64,000 bases of DNA from Aureimonas sp. AU4 (GCF_001463765.1 NZ_BBWK01000034.1:1-64000), one strand, 5' to 3'; shown: positions 53,279 to 62,327, numbered from the stretch's first letter. Translations and numbers: made by a program. Notes: generated by a model from the sequence alone, not told the origin.

Positions 53279-54457
53279 CTACTCCGCCGCCAGAGGCTTC
53301 ACCCAGAGCGAACGCGAGGGAATGCGGCTCGTGTCGCAGCGCCCGGCATAGCGGCGCGCGACGCTCACCACCTCGTCCATCAATCCGTCCGACAGGCGCG
53401 TCGGCTCAAGGCCGAGGCCGATCAGCGTATCGTTGGCGACCACGAGGTCGTTCTCGGCCATCTCCTTGCGGGGGTTGTCCTGCAGCGCGACCGGAACGCC
53501 GGTCATCTCGGAGACCATCTGGGCGAGGTCGCGCACGCGGTGCGTCTCGGTCATCTGGTTCATGATGCGCACCCGCTCGCCGCGCGCAGGCGGCGACTGG
53601 ATGGCCAGCGCGATGCAGCGCACCGTGTCGCGGATGTGGATGAAGGCCCGCGTCTGGCCGCCGGTGCCGTGAACGGTCAGCGGGTGGCCGAGCGCGGCCT
53701 GGCACAGGAAGCGGTTGAGCACCGTGCCGTAGTCGCCGTCGTAGTCGAAGCGGTTGACGAGGCGCTCGTCGAGGTCGGTCTCCGGCGTCGAGGTGCCCCA
53801 GACGATGCCCTGGTGAAGGTCCGTGATCGAGAGCGCGTCGTTCTTGGCGTAGTAGAGGAAGAGCAGCTGATCCAGCGTCTTCGTCATGTGGTAGATCGAG
53901 CCGGGGTCGGCGGGATACAGGATCTCGACGTCGGCCTCGGCGCCCGCCGAGCGCAGCGTCGCCTCGATATAGCCCTCCGGAATCGTCATGCCCTTGGTCT
54001 TGCCGTAGCCGTAGACGCCCATCGTGCCGAGATGCACGAGATGGGCGTCGGGGCAGGCCTCGACCATGGCGCAGAGCACCGCGCTGGTGGCGTTGACGTT
54101 GTTGTCCACGGTGTAGCGCTTGTGCCAGGGCGACTTCATCGAATAGGGCGCGGCGCGCTGCTCGGCGAAGTGGACGATGGCGTCGGGCCGCACGTCGCGG
54201 AAGAGCTGCTCCAGCCGGTCGTAGTCCCTGGCGACGTCGAGCTCGACGAAGTCGATCGGCGTGTTGCGCGTTTCGCGCCAGGCCTGCAGGCGCTCGCCGA
54301 TCGGGCGGATCGGGGTCAGGCTCTGGACGCCGAGTTCCTCGTCGGTGCGACGTCGCACGAGGTTGTCGACGATCGTCACCTCATGGCCCTCGGCCGAGAG
54401 GTGAAGCGAGGTCGCCCAGCCGCAGAAGCCGTCGCCGCCCAGCACTATGACCTTCAT
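53279..54457 (-). CDS. sqdB: UDP-sulfoquinovose synthase
   Basis: A 392-residue extended SDR enzyme that makes UDP-sulfoquinovose from UDP-glucose and sulfite, the head-group donor for sulfolipid. MKVIVLGGDGFCGWATSLHL is the NAD-binding start with the SqdB-specific GDGFCGW. FAEQRAAPYSMKS and YHMTKTLDQLLFLYYA (the YxxxK pair) are distinctive, as is IVWGTSTPETDLDERLVNRFDYDGDYGTVLNRF (split). Start ATG 54457. It is divergent from a glycosyltransferase that could finish the lipid. sqdB and the MOSC gene share a strand and a 7-bp gap. Confidence 0.96.
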   Translation of the reverse strand: MKVIVLGGDGFCGWATSLHLSAEGHEVTIVDNLVRRRTDEELGVQSLTPIRPIGERLQAWRETRNTPIDFVELDVARDYDRLEQLFRDVRPDAIVHFAEQRAAPYSMKSPWHKRYTVDNNVNATSAVLCAMVEACPDAHLVHLGTMGVYGYGKTKGMTIPEGYIEATLRSAGAEADVEILYPADPGSIYHMTKTLDQLLFLYYAKNDALSITDLHQGIVWGTSTPETDLDERLVNRFDYDGDYGTVLNRFLCQAALGHPLTVHGTGGQTRAFIHIRDTVRCIALAIQSPPARGERVRIMNQMTETHRVRDLAQMVSEMTGVPVALQDNPRKEMAENDLVVANDTLIGLGLEPTRLSDGLMDEVVSVARRYAGRCDTSRIPSRSLWVKPLAAE

Positions 54458-54657
54458 GCGCACACCTTCTCCGGCCCGGGGCTCCGGCGACCGCGCCGGC
54501 AGGCGCATCGGCGGGACCTTCGAGCATGCCAGAGACGACAAGCTCTTGAAATCCCGGCCGCTTGGCTGTTGAAGCCCCCTTCTCGACGGCTGATGCCTCA
54601 GCCGTCCGCCGAGCGCAAGCGCCCGGCGTTCCCCAAGCGACGGTTCCCCACCCTTCC

Positions 54658-55710
54658 ATGCGCATCCTGATCGCGACCGACGCCTGGACGCCACAGATCA
54701 ACGGCGTCGTGCGCGTCTTCCAGGTGACGGCCGGGCACCTGCGCGGCTTCGGCCACGAGGTCGAGGTGGTCGGGCCAGACCGCTTCCCCCTGACGCTGCC
54801 GGCCCCCGGATATCCGGAGGTCCGGCTGGCGGTGGCGCCCGGACGGCGCCTGCGTCGCCTCATCGAGGACTTCCGGCCGGACGCGATCCACGTACCCGTC
54901 GAGGGGCCGATCGGGCTTGCCGCCCGGCGCTACTGCCGGCGCCGCCGTATTCCGTTCACGACATCGTTCCACACGCGCTTTGCGGACTATTTCGAGAAGC
55001 GCATCGGCGGCGGCGGACGCTTCGCGCTGGCCGCGCAGCGCTGGTTCCACCGGGGCGGGCGCGCCATCATGGTGCAGACCGACACGCTGGAGCGCGAACT
55101 GACGGCGAGCGGCTTCGGCCCCGTGCGCCGCTGGGGCCGGGCGGTGGACACGCAGGGCTTTCGCCCGCTGCGCGGCGAGCCGGGCTTCGATGCCGACTTT
55201 CTCAACCTGCCGCGCCCGATCTTCCTGTATCTCGGCCGCGTCAGCCCGGAAAAGAACCTCGCCGACTTCCTCGCTCTCGACCTGCCGGGCTCCAAGGTCG
55301 TGGTGGGCGACGGGCCGGCGCTCCCGGCCCTGCGGGCGCGCTTTCCCGCGGCCCACTTCCTCGGCTACCGGACGGGCCACGACCTCGCCCGGCACTTCTC
55401 GGCCGCCGACGTCTTCGTGTTCCCCTCGCGCTTCGAGACGTTCGGGCTCGTGGTCCTGGAGTCCTTGAGCTGCGGCACGCCGGTGGCGGCCCTGCCCGTG
55501 CCGGGGCCGCTCGACATTCTCGGCCCCGCGCCGACCGTCGCGCGCCTGTCGGAGGACCTGCGCGCGGCGGCGCTGGAGGCGCTCGCGATCGACCGCACGG
55601 CCTGCCGGCGCTTTGCGGAAGGCTTCTCCTGGGAGGAATGCACGCGCGAGTTCGAGTGCAACCTCGAGCCGATCCCGCCCGGCGTGTGGGACGCGCTCGC
55701 GTCGGCTTGA
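54658..55710 (+). CDS. GT4-family glycosyltransferase, candidate sulfoquinovosyl-diacylglycerol synthase
   Basis: A 350-residue GT-B enzyme. MRILIATDAWTPQINGVVRV is the N-terminal loop of the SqdX/MgtA-like branch, IPFTTSFHTRFADYF another branch marker, and FLYLGRVSPEKNLADFL plus VFVFPSRFETFGLVVLESLSCGTPVAA the nucleotide-sugar EX7E site. Divergence from sqdB suggests it adds sulfoquinovose to diacylglycerol, but other lipid sugars are possible, as rhizobial relatives make several glycolipids. ATG 54658 is chosen; the open frame upstream is low-complexity. Confidence 0.82.
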   Translation: MRILIATDAWTPQINGVVRVFQVTAGHLRGFGHEVEVVGPDRFPLTLPAPGYPEVRLAVAPGRRLRRLIEDFRPDAIHVPVEGPIGLAARRYCRRRRIPFTTSFHTRFADYFEKRIGGGGRFALAAQRWFHRGGRAIMVQTDTLERELTASGFGPVRRWGRAVDTQGFRPLRGEPGFDADFLNLPRPIFLYLGRVSPEKNLADFLALDLPGSKVVVGDGPALPALRARFPAAHFLGYRTGHDLARHFSAADVFVFPSRFETFGLVVLESLSCGTPVAALPVPGPLDILGPAPTVARLSEDLRAAALEALAIDRTACRRFAEGFSWEECTREFECNLEPIPPGVWDALASA

Positions 55711-55781
55711 GGGTCGCGCGCTTGCGGACGCGCCGGGGTTGCGGCCATGATGCGCCCGTGGCCCGCTCACAAGGAGGATGC

Positions 55782-56837
55782 TTGCACCGCTCCGCTTCCC
55801 GCCCGGCCCCCGAGCGCCCCGCGCTGCGGGTCGGCTTCCTTCTGGCCCACAACTTCACCCTGTCGGCCTTCTCGCTCTTCGTCGACGCGCTGCGCCTGGC
55901 GGCCGACGAGGGCGACCGCTCGCGCCCCATTCGCTGCGCCTGGAGCGTCATGGGCGCGACGTCGCAGCCCGTGCGCGCCTCGTGCGGGGTGACCGTGTCG
56001 CGAACCGGGGGCTTCGAGGATCCTCGCGGCTTCGACTACGTGGTGGTGGTGGGCGGCCTCCTGCACGGCGGCGAGGCGATGGACGACGCCTCGGTGGCCT
56101 ACCTGCGCACGGCGGCGGCGAGCGGCGTGCCGCTGGTGGGCGTGTGCACCGGCTCCTTCGTGCTGGCGCGCGCCGGGCTCATGCGCGGGCGCCGCTGCTG
56201 CGTTTCCTGGTACCACCATGCCGACTTCGAGGCCGAGTTCCCGGACGGCGAGGCCGATGCCGACCGGCTCTTCGTGGTGGACCGCGACCGGATCACCTGC
56301 GCGGGCGGCTCGGGCGTGGCGGACCTCGCCGCCCATCTCATCGAGCGCCATGTCGGCCCGGCCGCCGCGCAGAAGTGCCTCCACGTGCTCCAGCTCCAGA
56401 ACGCGCGACACGGTCACGACGCACAGCCCCATGGCGGCGCGGTGCCCGGCGGCGACGATCGCGTGCGGCGCGCCGTTCTCCTCATGGAGCAACACGTCGC
56501 CGAGCCCCTGTCGGTGGAGGCGATCGCCCACCGGCTCGCGCTTTCCTCGCGCCAGCTGGAGCGTCTCTTTCAGGAGACCGTGGGCGCGAGCCCGGCGGTC
56601 GCCTATCGCCAGTTGCGCCTCGCCTATGCGCGGCGCCTTCTCGAGACGACGCGCAAGAGCGTCACCGAGATCGCGGTCGAGGCGGGCTTCTGCGACGGGG
56701 CCCATTTCGCGCGCCAGTTCCGCGCCCATTTCGGCGTGGCACCGCGCGACGTGCGCGCCGAGCCCGGCCGGCCCGATCTGCCCGGCGCGGCGGCACTGCG
56801 CCTAAATACCGGGCGCGTCTTGGAAAATCTGCAGTAG
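55782..56837 (+). CDS. GlxA-family (DJ-1/AraC) transcriptional regulator
   Basis: A 351-residue regulator. RVGFLLAHNFTLSAFSLFVDALRLA starts a DJ-1/PfpI-like sensor domain with YVVVVGGLL and GVCTGSFVLARAGLM, then HTTW-like CVSWYHH. The C-terminal AraC double helix-turn-helix has LSVEAIAHRLALSSRQLERLF and KSVTEIAVEAGFCDGAHFARQFRAHFG (split). I start at TTG 55782 behind AAGGAGG, with a GTG at 55758 as alternative. It precedes a betaine-type ABC operon; related GbdR/CdhR proteins sense glycine betaine or carnitine, so control of that uptake is likely. Confidence 0.86.
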   Translation: MHRSASRPAPERPALRVGFLLAHNFTLSAFSLFVDALRLAADEGDRSRPIRCAWSVMGATSQPVRASCGVTVSRTGGFEDPRGFDYVVVVGGLLHGGEAMDDASVAYLRTAAASGVPLVGVCTGSFVLARAGLMRGRRCCVSWYHHADFEAEFPDGEADADRLFVVDRDRITCAGGSGVADLAAHLIERHVGPAAAQKCLHVLQLQNARHGHDAQPHGGAVPGGDDRVRRAVLLMEQHVAEPLSVEAIAHRLALSSRQLERLFQETVGASPAVAYRQLRLAYARRLLETTRKSVTEIAVEAGFCDGAHFARQFRAHFGVAPRDVRAEPGRPDLPGAAALRLNTGRVLENLQ

Positions 56838-56975
56838 GCGCTTTTCCGAAACCGTCCTAAAACTACGCGCTCTGTCGGATTTCTACCCGCCGGTGTCCGA
56901 TACGGCATCGTCCGCGAGCCGGCGAAGTCCGCACCATCCGGCCCGTCGACACGTCGCGGGAAAGGATCGGTCCCG

Positions 56976-58277
56976 ATGCCAGCCGAGCGCATCCGAGTGG
57001 AAGGGGTGGTCAAGCTCTTCGGCGAGCGCGCGCACGAGGGCCTCGATCTCCTGCGCCAAGGCGCCGGCAAGGACGCGATCCGCGAGCGGAGCGGTGCCGT
57101 GCTCGGCCTCGACAACGTGTCCTTCACGGTCGAGGAGGGCGAGATCCTCGTCGTGATGGGCCTGTCTGGCTCGGGCAAGAGCACCATGCTGCGCTGCCTG
57201 AACCGCCTGGTCGAACCCACCGCCGGATCGATCCGGGTGGACGGTGTCGAGGTGACGACGCTGTCGCCCAAGGCGCTGCGCGAGTTTCGTCGCAAGACCT
57301 TCGGCATGGTGTTCCAGCACTTCGCCCTCTTCCCCAACCGCACCATTGCCGAGAACGTGGAATACGGGCTCGAAGTGCAAGGCGTGGCGCCTGCCGAGCG
57401 CCGCCGGCGCGCGCTGGAGTCGATCGAGCTGGTCGGCCTGAAGGGATGGGACGCCAAGCTGCCGAGCCAGCTCTCGGGCGGCATGCAACAGCGGGCGGGC
57501 CTTGCCCGCGCGCTCTGCGTCGACGCCGACATCCTCCTCATGGACGAGGCCTTCTCGGCGCTCGATCCGCTGATCCGCCGCGAGATGCAGGACGAGCTCG
57601 TCTCGCTCCAGCGCAATCTTCGCAAGACCGTGGTCTTCGTGTCCCACGACCTCGACGAGGCCATTCACCTCGGCGGCCGCATCGTCCTCATGCGCGACGG
57701 GGCGATCGTCCAGGCGGGCAGCGCGGAGGAGATCCTGCTGGCGCCCGCAGACGACTACGTCCGCCGCTTCGCCGAGCATATCGACGTCTCCTCCGTCCTC
57801 ACCCTCGGCCGTCTCGTGGAAGAGGCGCCGCCCCTCCTGCCCGAATCGCTTCATGCCGAGGACGCCTGGCCGCTGGTCGAGACGCGAAGCCCCGACGAGG
57901 TGCTTGTCGTCACCTGCGACCGGCGCATGCCGATCGGCCGCCTCAATCGCGACCGGCTCGGCGCGCCCGGCGCGCGCGGGCGCCGCCTCGACGCGTTGAT
58001 GGACGGCGGCATCGCGCGCGCCCGCTCGACCGACGTCCTGCGCACCGCGCTGCCGCTTCTCGCCCGCGAGCCGCACGGCATCGCGGTGGTGGACGCGCAA
58101 GACCGCTTCCTGGGCCTCCTCACGCGCGAGCGGGTCCTGCATGCCCTGGCCCGCACCCGACCCGGAGACGGCGAATGGAATGGCTCGATCCCCGCTCCTG
58201 GAGCGTTCCCAAGTTCCCGCTCGACACGCTCAGCGATGGCGGACTCGACTGGCTCACCGCTCACCTGTCCGGTCTGA
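56976..58277 (+). CDS. Glycine betaine/choline ABC-transporter ATPase (ProV/ChoV-like)
   Basis: A 433-residue ATPase. VVMGLSGSGKSTMLRCLNRLVEP is Walker A in the quaternary-amine class, PSQLSGGMQQRAGLARAL the signature, ILLMDEAFSALDPLIRREMQ Walker B and FVSHDLDEAIHLG the switch. The leading KLFGERAHEGLDLLRQGAGKD is typical of ProV/OpuAA. After about residue 290 is a regulatory region with one recognisable CBS-like unit (HGIAVVDAQDRFLGLLTRERVLHAL). The last 35 residues overlap the permease gene by 103 bp in another frame and look unlike the family. Confidence 0.93.
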   Translation: MPAERIRVEGVVKLFGERAHEGLDLLRQGAGKDAIRERSGAVLGLDNVSFTVEEGEILVVMGLSGSGKSTMLRCLNRLVEPTAGSIRVDGVEVTTLSPKALREFRRKTFGMVFQHFALFPNRTIAENVEYGLEVQGVAPAERRRRALESIELVGLKGWDAKLPSQLSGGMQQRAGLARALCVDADILLMDEAFSALDPLIRREMQDELVSLQRNLRKTVVFVSHDLDEAIHLGGRIVLMRDGAIVQAGSAEEILLAPADDYVRRFAEHIDVSSVLTLGRLVEEAPPLLPESLHAEDAWPLVETRSPDEVLVVTCDRRMPIGRLNRDRLGAPGARGRRLDALMDGGIARARSTDVLRTALPLLAREPHGIAVVDAQDRFLGLLTRERVLHALARTRPGDGEWNGSIPAPGAFPSSRSTRSAMADSTGSPLTCPV

Positions 58278-59035
58278 CGCGCTCGCTGAGCCGCCTTGTC
58301 GCAGGCTGGATCTCCAGCGGCACCGAACTCCTTCTCCTCGTTCCGCCGCCCGTGGTGATCCTCGCGCTGGCGCTTCTAGCCTGGCGCCTGGCGGGCCCGC
58401 GCATCGCCGTCCTCTCGGCCGCCGGCTTCCTGTTCCTGTGGAACCTGCGCCTGTGGGACGCGACGATGGAGACCATCGTCCTCGTCACGCTCTCAACGCT
58501 GGCCGCGCTCGCGATCGGCGTTCCCATCGGCATCGGCTGCGCCCTGTCGCGCCGGCTCTGGGGCACGGTCGGCCCTGGCCTCGACATGATGCAGACCATG
58601 CCGAGCTTCGTGTACCTCATCCCCGCCATCCCCTTCTTCGGTCTGGGCGCCGTGTCGGCGGTGTTCGCGACCGTCGTCTTCTCGATGCCGCCCGTGATCC
58701 GCCTGACGGCGCTCGGCATCCTGTCGGTGCCGCGCGACCTGACCGAGGCCGCCGACGCCTTCGGGACGAGCCCGATGCAGAAGCTCCTGAAGGTGCAGCT
58801 GCCGCTGGCGCTTCCCACCATCATGGCCGGCGTCAACCAGACCATCATGCTGTCGCTCTCCATGGTCGTGATCGCCTCGATGATCGGCGCGGGCGGCCTC
58901 GGGCGCGAGGTCTGGCGCTCGATCCAGCGGCTCGACGCGGGCTCCGGCTTCCAGGCGGGCGTCGCGATCGTGATCGTGGCGGTCGTGCTCGACCGCATCA
59001 CCCAGGCCATGGCGCGCCGCGCGCGGCCCGCCTGA
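58175..59035 (+). CDS. Glycine betaine/choline ABC-transporter permease (ProW/ChoW-like)
   Basis: A 286-residue permease that starts at ATG 58175 inside the end of the ATPase gene. MEWLDPRSWSVPKFPLDTLS matches the usual ProW amphipathic start. Hydrophobic helices begin at LLLLVPPPVVILALALLAW; TMETIVLVTLSTLAALAIGVPIGIG and DMMQTMPSFVYLIPAIPFFGLG are the conserved core, and LTEAADAFGTSPMQKLLKVQLPLALPTIMAGVNQTIMLSLSMVVIASMIG (split) the EAA loop. It forms the betaine or choline channel. It is followed after 39 bp by the binding protein gene. Confidence 0.94.
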   Translation: MEWLDPRSWSVPKFPLDTLSDGGLDWLTAHLSGLTRSLSRLVAGWISSGTELLLLVPPPVVILALALLAWRLAGPRIAVLSAAGFLFLWNLRLWDATMETIVLVTLSTLAALAIGVPIGIGCALSRRLWGTVGPGLDMMQTMPSFVYLIPAIPFFGLGAVSAVFATVVFSMPPVIRLTALGILSVPRDLTEAADAFGTSPMQKLLKVQLPLALPTIMAGVNQTIMLSLSMVVIASMIGAGGLGREVWRSIQRLDAGSGFQAGVAIVIVAVVLDRITQAMARRARPA

Positions 59036-59074
59036 TCCACTATCCACCCGAGCCCCCAACAGGAGACCATCGCG

Positions 59075-59914
59075 ATGCTGAAATCCCTCGTTCTCTCGAC
59101 CCTCGCGCTGGCCGCGCTCAGCGGCACGGCGCTGGCCCAGGGCAAGGCTGTGAAGCTCGCCTACGTGGAATGGTCGGACGCGGTTGTGGCCACCAACCTT
59201 CTCGCCGAGACGCTGAAGACCAAGGGCTACGACGTCACGCTGACGCCGCTTCCTGCCGCCGCCATGTGGCAGGCGGTCGCGACGGGCGAGGCCGACGCGA
59301 TGGTCGCGGCCTGGCTCCCGGCGACCCATGCCGCCTACTACGAGAAGCTGAAGGATCAGGTCGACCTCGTCGGGCCCAACGTCCAGGGCGCCAAGATCGG
59401 CTGGGCGGTTCCCGCCTATGTCGACATGAGCTCGGTCGCGGACCTGAAGACCAAGGGCGGCGAGGTCGAGAACAAGGTGATCGGCATCGATCCGGGCGCC
59501 GGCCTGATGCAGGCCTCCGAGAAGGCGATCAAGGACTACGAGCTGTCGGGCGTGACGCTGGTGGAGGGATCGGACGCCACGATGACGGCGGCGCTCAAGG
59601 ACGCGATCGACCGAAAGGAGCCGATCGTGGTGACGACCTGGACGCCGCACTGGATGTTCGGCCGCTACGAGCTGAAATACCTCGCCGATCCCAAGGGCTC
59701 GTTCGGCGGCGAGGAGAGCGTCAACACGGTTGCCCGCAAGGACCTCGCCAAGGACATGCCCGAAGTCCACAAGATCCTGACCAACTTCAAGATCTCGCTC
59801 GACGACGAGCAGAAGCTGATGCTCCAGAACGAGGAGAAGGGCACCGATCCGGCCAAGACCGCCAAGGCCTGGATCGACGCGAACCCGGAGAAGGTCGCCG
59901 CCTGGACGAAGTAG
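59075..59914 (+). CDS. Glycine betaine/choline-binding protein (OpuAC/ProX-like)
   Basis: A 279-residue periplasmic protein with a signal peptide (MLKSLVLSTLALAALSGTALA-QGK). KLAYVEWSDAVVATNLLAETLKTKGY is the family start, MWQAVATGEADAMVAAWLP holds one Trp of the aromatic cage, and VVTTWTPHWMFGRYELKYL another, so a cation-pi pocket for quaternary ammonium is likely. Betaine versus choline cannot be resolved. An AGGAGA site precedes ATG 59075. It completes the three-gene transporter behind the GlxA-type regulator. Confidence 0.93.
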   Translation: MLKSLVLSTLALAALSGTALAQGKAVKLAYVEWSDAVVATNLLAETLKTKGYDVTLTPLPAAAMWQAVATGEADAMVAAWLPATHAAYYEKLKDQVDLVGPNVQGAKIGWAVPAYVDMSSVADLKTKGGEVENKVIGIDPGAGLMQASEKAIKDYELSGVTLVEGSDATMTAALKDAIDRKEPIVVTTWTPHWMFGRYELKYLADPKGSFGGEESVNTVARKDLAKDMPEVHKILTNFKISLDDEQKLMLQNEEKGTDPAKTAKAWIDANPEKVAAWTK

Positions 59915-59931
59915 AGCTATCCGGCAAGACG

Positions 59932-59960
59932 ACGGGGCAGCTCCTGCGAGCCGCCCCGTT
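59932..59960 (+). terminator. Terminator-like hairpin after the betaine-binding protein gene
   Basis: ACGGGGC (59932-59938) pairs with GCCCCGT (59953-59959), extended past one mismatch by GCTC/GAGC around a CTGC loop. Only TT follows. It lies 18 bp after the stop. Confidence 0.7.
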
Positions 59961-59985
59961 CGGAGATATCGATCTCAGGTCGGTG

Positions 59986-60216
59986 TCAGGCGGTGGCCTT
60001 GGCGCGGCTCTTGCGCGCCGCCTTGACCGGCTTGGGCGCTGCCGCAGCCTCCGCGGCCTGAATTGCTTCGCGCTCCATGCGGAGCGCGCGCAGGCGCGCG
60101 GTCTTGTCTCCGGTGGCCTTGGCTTCGGCGCGGATGAGGGACATCGCCGATCCCTTCTCGGACCGATTGGCGATGTTGCCGAGCTCCAGCTCGGCCCGCG
60201 GGGTGTGCGTGTCCAT
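59986..60216 (-). CDS. Small basic hypothetical protein
   Basis: A 76-residue protein, MDTHTPRAELELGNIANRSE, then MSLIRAEAKATGDKTARLRALRMEREAIQ and an Ala/Lys/Arg-rich tail ending RKSRAKATA. The middle resembles short conserved proteins of Hyphomicrobiales with a KTARLRALR helix; no function is known to me. The ATG at 60216 is the longest frame; an internal ATG at residue 25 is an alternative start. The tail could bind nucleic acid, a guess from charge only. Confidence 0.65.
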   Translation of the reverse strand: MDTHTPRAELELGNIANRSEKGSAMSLIRAEAKATGDKTARLRALRMEREAIQAAEAAAAPKPVKAARKSRAKATA

Positions 60217-60310
60217 GGCGTCATGCCTTCCCGAACCGGGGGTTTGATCGTTTCACGCTGGTGCGTGGAAAACCCGGTGCGCCGATCACTCGGCATGACA
60301 GGAAAACTAG

Positions 60311-60338
60311 GGCGCGAGCGCCGCCTTTCGAGCGGCGC
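60311..60338 (-). terminator. Hairpins downstream of kup, terminator-like
   Basis: GCGCCGC (60318-60324) pairs with GCGGCGC (60332-60338); on the minus strand the stem is followed after about ten bases by TTTT. A second hairpin, CCGCCC/GGGCGG, at 60369-60387 lies just past the kup stop. Together they probably end kup transcription. Confidence 0.6.
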
Positions 60339-60395
60339 GGTGACGCGACGTTAAGAAACACCCTTTCCCCGCCCAGCGACAGGGCGGTCTCGCCA

Positions 60396-62327
60396 TCAAA
60401 GCGTGACGTAGGTTCCCAGTTCCACGACGCGGTTGGCGGGGATGCGGTAGTAGTCGATCGCGTCGTAGGAATGGCGTGCCATCTTGATGAAGAGCTGGCT
60501 CTGCCAGCGCGGCATCTCGGAGCGCGTGGTCGCCGACTTGATGCGCCGGCGCCCGACGAAGAAGGTCGTCGACATCACGTCGAACTTCACGCCCTGCTCG
60601 CGCAGCCGGATCAGCGCCTGGATGAGGTTGGGCTCGTCCAGGAAGCCGTAGTGCAGCTCGATCCGCGCGAAGCCCGGCGCGAGCTTGGTGAACTCGATCT
60701 GCTCGGCCGGCGGCACATAGGGGATGTCGGCCGTGCGGATCGTCACGATGACGTTCTTCTCGTGCAGAACCCGGTTGTGCTTCAGGTTGTGCAGGAGGGC
60801 CGAGGGGACTGTCTCGGGCGTCGAGGTGAGGTACATGGCGGTGCCCGCCACGCGCGTCACGGACTGCGAGTTCTCCATGGCCTGGATGAAGGCGTCGAGC
60901 GACAGGTTCTGCTGCTGCGCCTTCTCGTTGAGAAGGCGAACGCCCCGGACCCAGATCACCATCAGCGCCACGATGCAGCCGCCGATCACGAGCGGCAGAT
61001 AGCCGCCGTCGGCGAGCTTCAGGAGGTTGGCCGCCAGGAACGCCCCGTCGATCACGAGGAAGGGCGTCACCACCGCGAAGGCGAGGCCGAGGCCCCAGCC
61101 CCAGCCATAGGCGAAGACCACGATGGCGAGCAGGCTCGTGATGATCATCGTGCCGGTGACCGCGATGCCGTAGGCCGCCGCCAGCGAGGACGAGGTCTGG
61201 AAGAAGAGAACCAGCAGGACGACGCCCACCAGCATCAGCCAGTTCACGGTGGGCAGGTAGATCTGGCCCTGCTCCGACTCCGAGGTGTGCTCGATCTGGA
61301 GGCGCGGCAGGAGGCCGAGCTGGATCGCCTGCTGGGTGAGCGAGAAGGCGCCCGTGATCACCGCCTGTCCGGCGATGATGGTGGCGAGCGTCGCCAGGAT
61401 CACGAGCGGCAGGCGGAGGGTTTCGGGCGCCGACAGGAAGAAGAGGTTGGGCAGCGCCTCGGGGCTCGAGAGCGCGAAGGCGCCCTGGCCGAGATAGTTG
61501 AGAAGGAGCGCCGGGCCGACGAAGCCGAGCCAGGCGATGCGGATCGGCTGCTTGCCGAAATGGCCCATGTCCGCATAGAGCGCCTCGGCGCCCGTGACCG
61601 CCAGGAAGACCGAGCCGAGCACGGTGAAGCCGATCACCCCGTGGCTTGTCATGAAGGAGAGGCCCTCCAGCGGGTTCAGCGCATGGAGGATCATCGGCGC
61701 ATCGCCGATATGGGACACGCCGATCACGGCGAGCACCACGAACCACAGCACCATGATCGGGCCGAAGAACACGGCGACCTTGGCGGTTCCGAAGGACTGC
61801 ACGGCGTAGAGCGCCACGATGATCGCGAGCGCGATCGGCACGATATAGGGGTCGAGGCCGGGCGTCGTGACCTTGAGGCCCTCCACCGCCGAGAGCACCG
61901 ACACGGCCGGCGTCAGGATGGCGTCGCCGTAGAACAGCGCCGCCCCCATGATGCCGAGGATCATGATGGTCGGGTTGGGGTGCCGTAGGCCGCGCTTGGC
62001 CATGGCCTTCTGCGCCAGCGCCATCAGCGAGAGGGCCCCGCCCTCCCCCTGGTTGTCGGCCTGCAGCACGAAGATCACGTATTTCACCGTGACGACGATC
62101 ACCAGCGACCAGATCAGGAGCGAGACGATGCCGATGATCTCGGCCGCCGAGGGAACGCCGCCGACATGCAGCAGCGATTCCTTCATGGCGTAGAGCGGGC
62201 TGGTCCCGATGTCGCCATAAACGACGCCCACGCTTCCCACGACGAGAAGCGGCATCGCCTTCTTGGGGTGAGTCGGCGGGCGGTCATGCGATGTGCCGGC
62301 CGCGACCGCGGCGTCACCAGTGGTCAT
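60396..62327 (-). CDS. kup: Low-affinity potassium transporter Kup
   Basis: A 643-residue inner-membrane proton-coupled K+ symporter. The first helix has VVGSVGVVYGDIGTSPLYAMKES, the family hallmark, with the K+-site YGDIGTSP. Twelve helices follow: ILGIMGAALFYGDAILTPAVSVLSAVEG (split), SVFLAVTGAEALYADMGHFG and FFQTSSSLAAAYGIAVTGTM are further markers. The cytoplasmic C-terminus (about 450-643) ends PANRVVELGTYVTL as usual. Start ATG 62327; an upstream open frame of 57 codons looks non-coding. A place near betaine uptake fits osmotic adaptation. Confidence 0.97.
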   Translation of the reverse strand: MTTGDAAVAAGTSHDRPPTHPKKAMPLLVVGSVGVVYGDIGTSPLYAMKESLLHVGGVPSAAEIIGIVSLLIWSLVIVVTVKYVIFVLQADNQGEGGALSLMALAQKAMAKRGLRHPNPTIMILGIMGAALFYGDAILTPAVSVLSAVEGLKVTTPGLDPYIVPIALAIIVALYAVQSFGTAKVAVFFGPIMVLWFVVLAVIGVSHIGDAPMILHALNPLEGLSFMTSHGVIGFTVLGSVFLAVTGAEALYADMGHFGKQPIRIAWLGFVGPALLLNYLGQGAFALSSPEALPNLFFLSAPETLRLPLVILATLATIIAGQAVITGAFSLTQQAIQLGLLPRLQIEHTSESEQGQIYLPTVNWLMLVGVVLLVLFFQTSSSLAAAYGIAVTGTMIITSLLAIVVFAYGWGWGLGLAFAVVTPFLVIDGAFLAANLLKLADGGYLPLVIGGCIVALMVIWVRGVRLLNEKAQQQNLSLDAFIQAMENSQSVTRVAGTAMYLTSTPETVPSALLHNLKHNRVLHEKNVIVTIRTADIPYVPPAEQIEFTKLAPGFARIELHYGFLDEPNLIQALIRLREQGVKFDVMSTTFFVGRRRIKSATTRSEMPRWQSQLFIKMARHSYDAIDYYRIPANRVVELGTYVTL

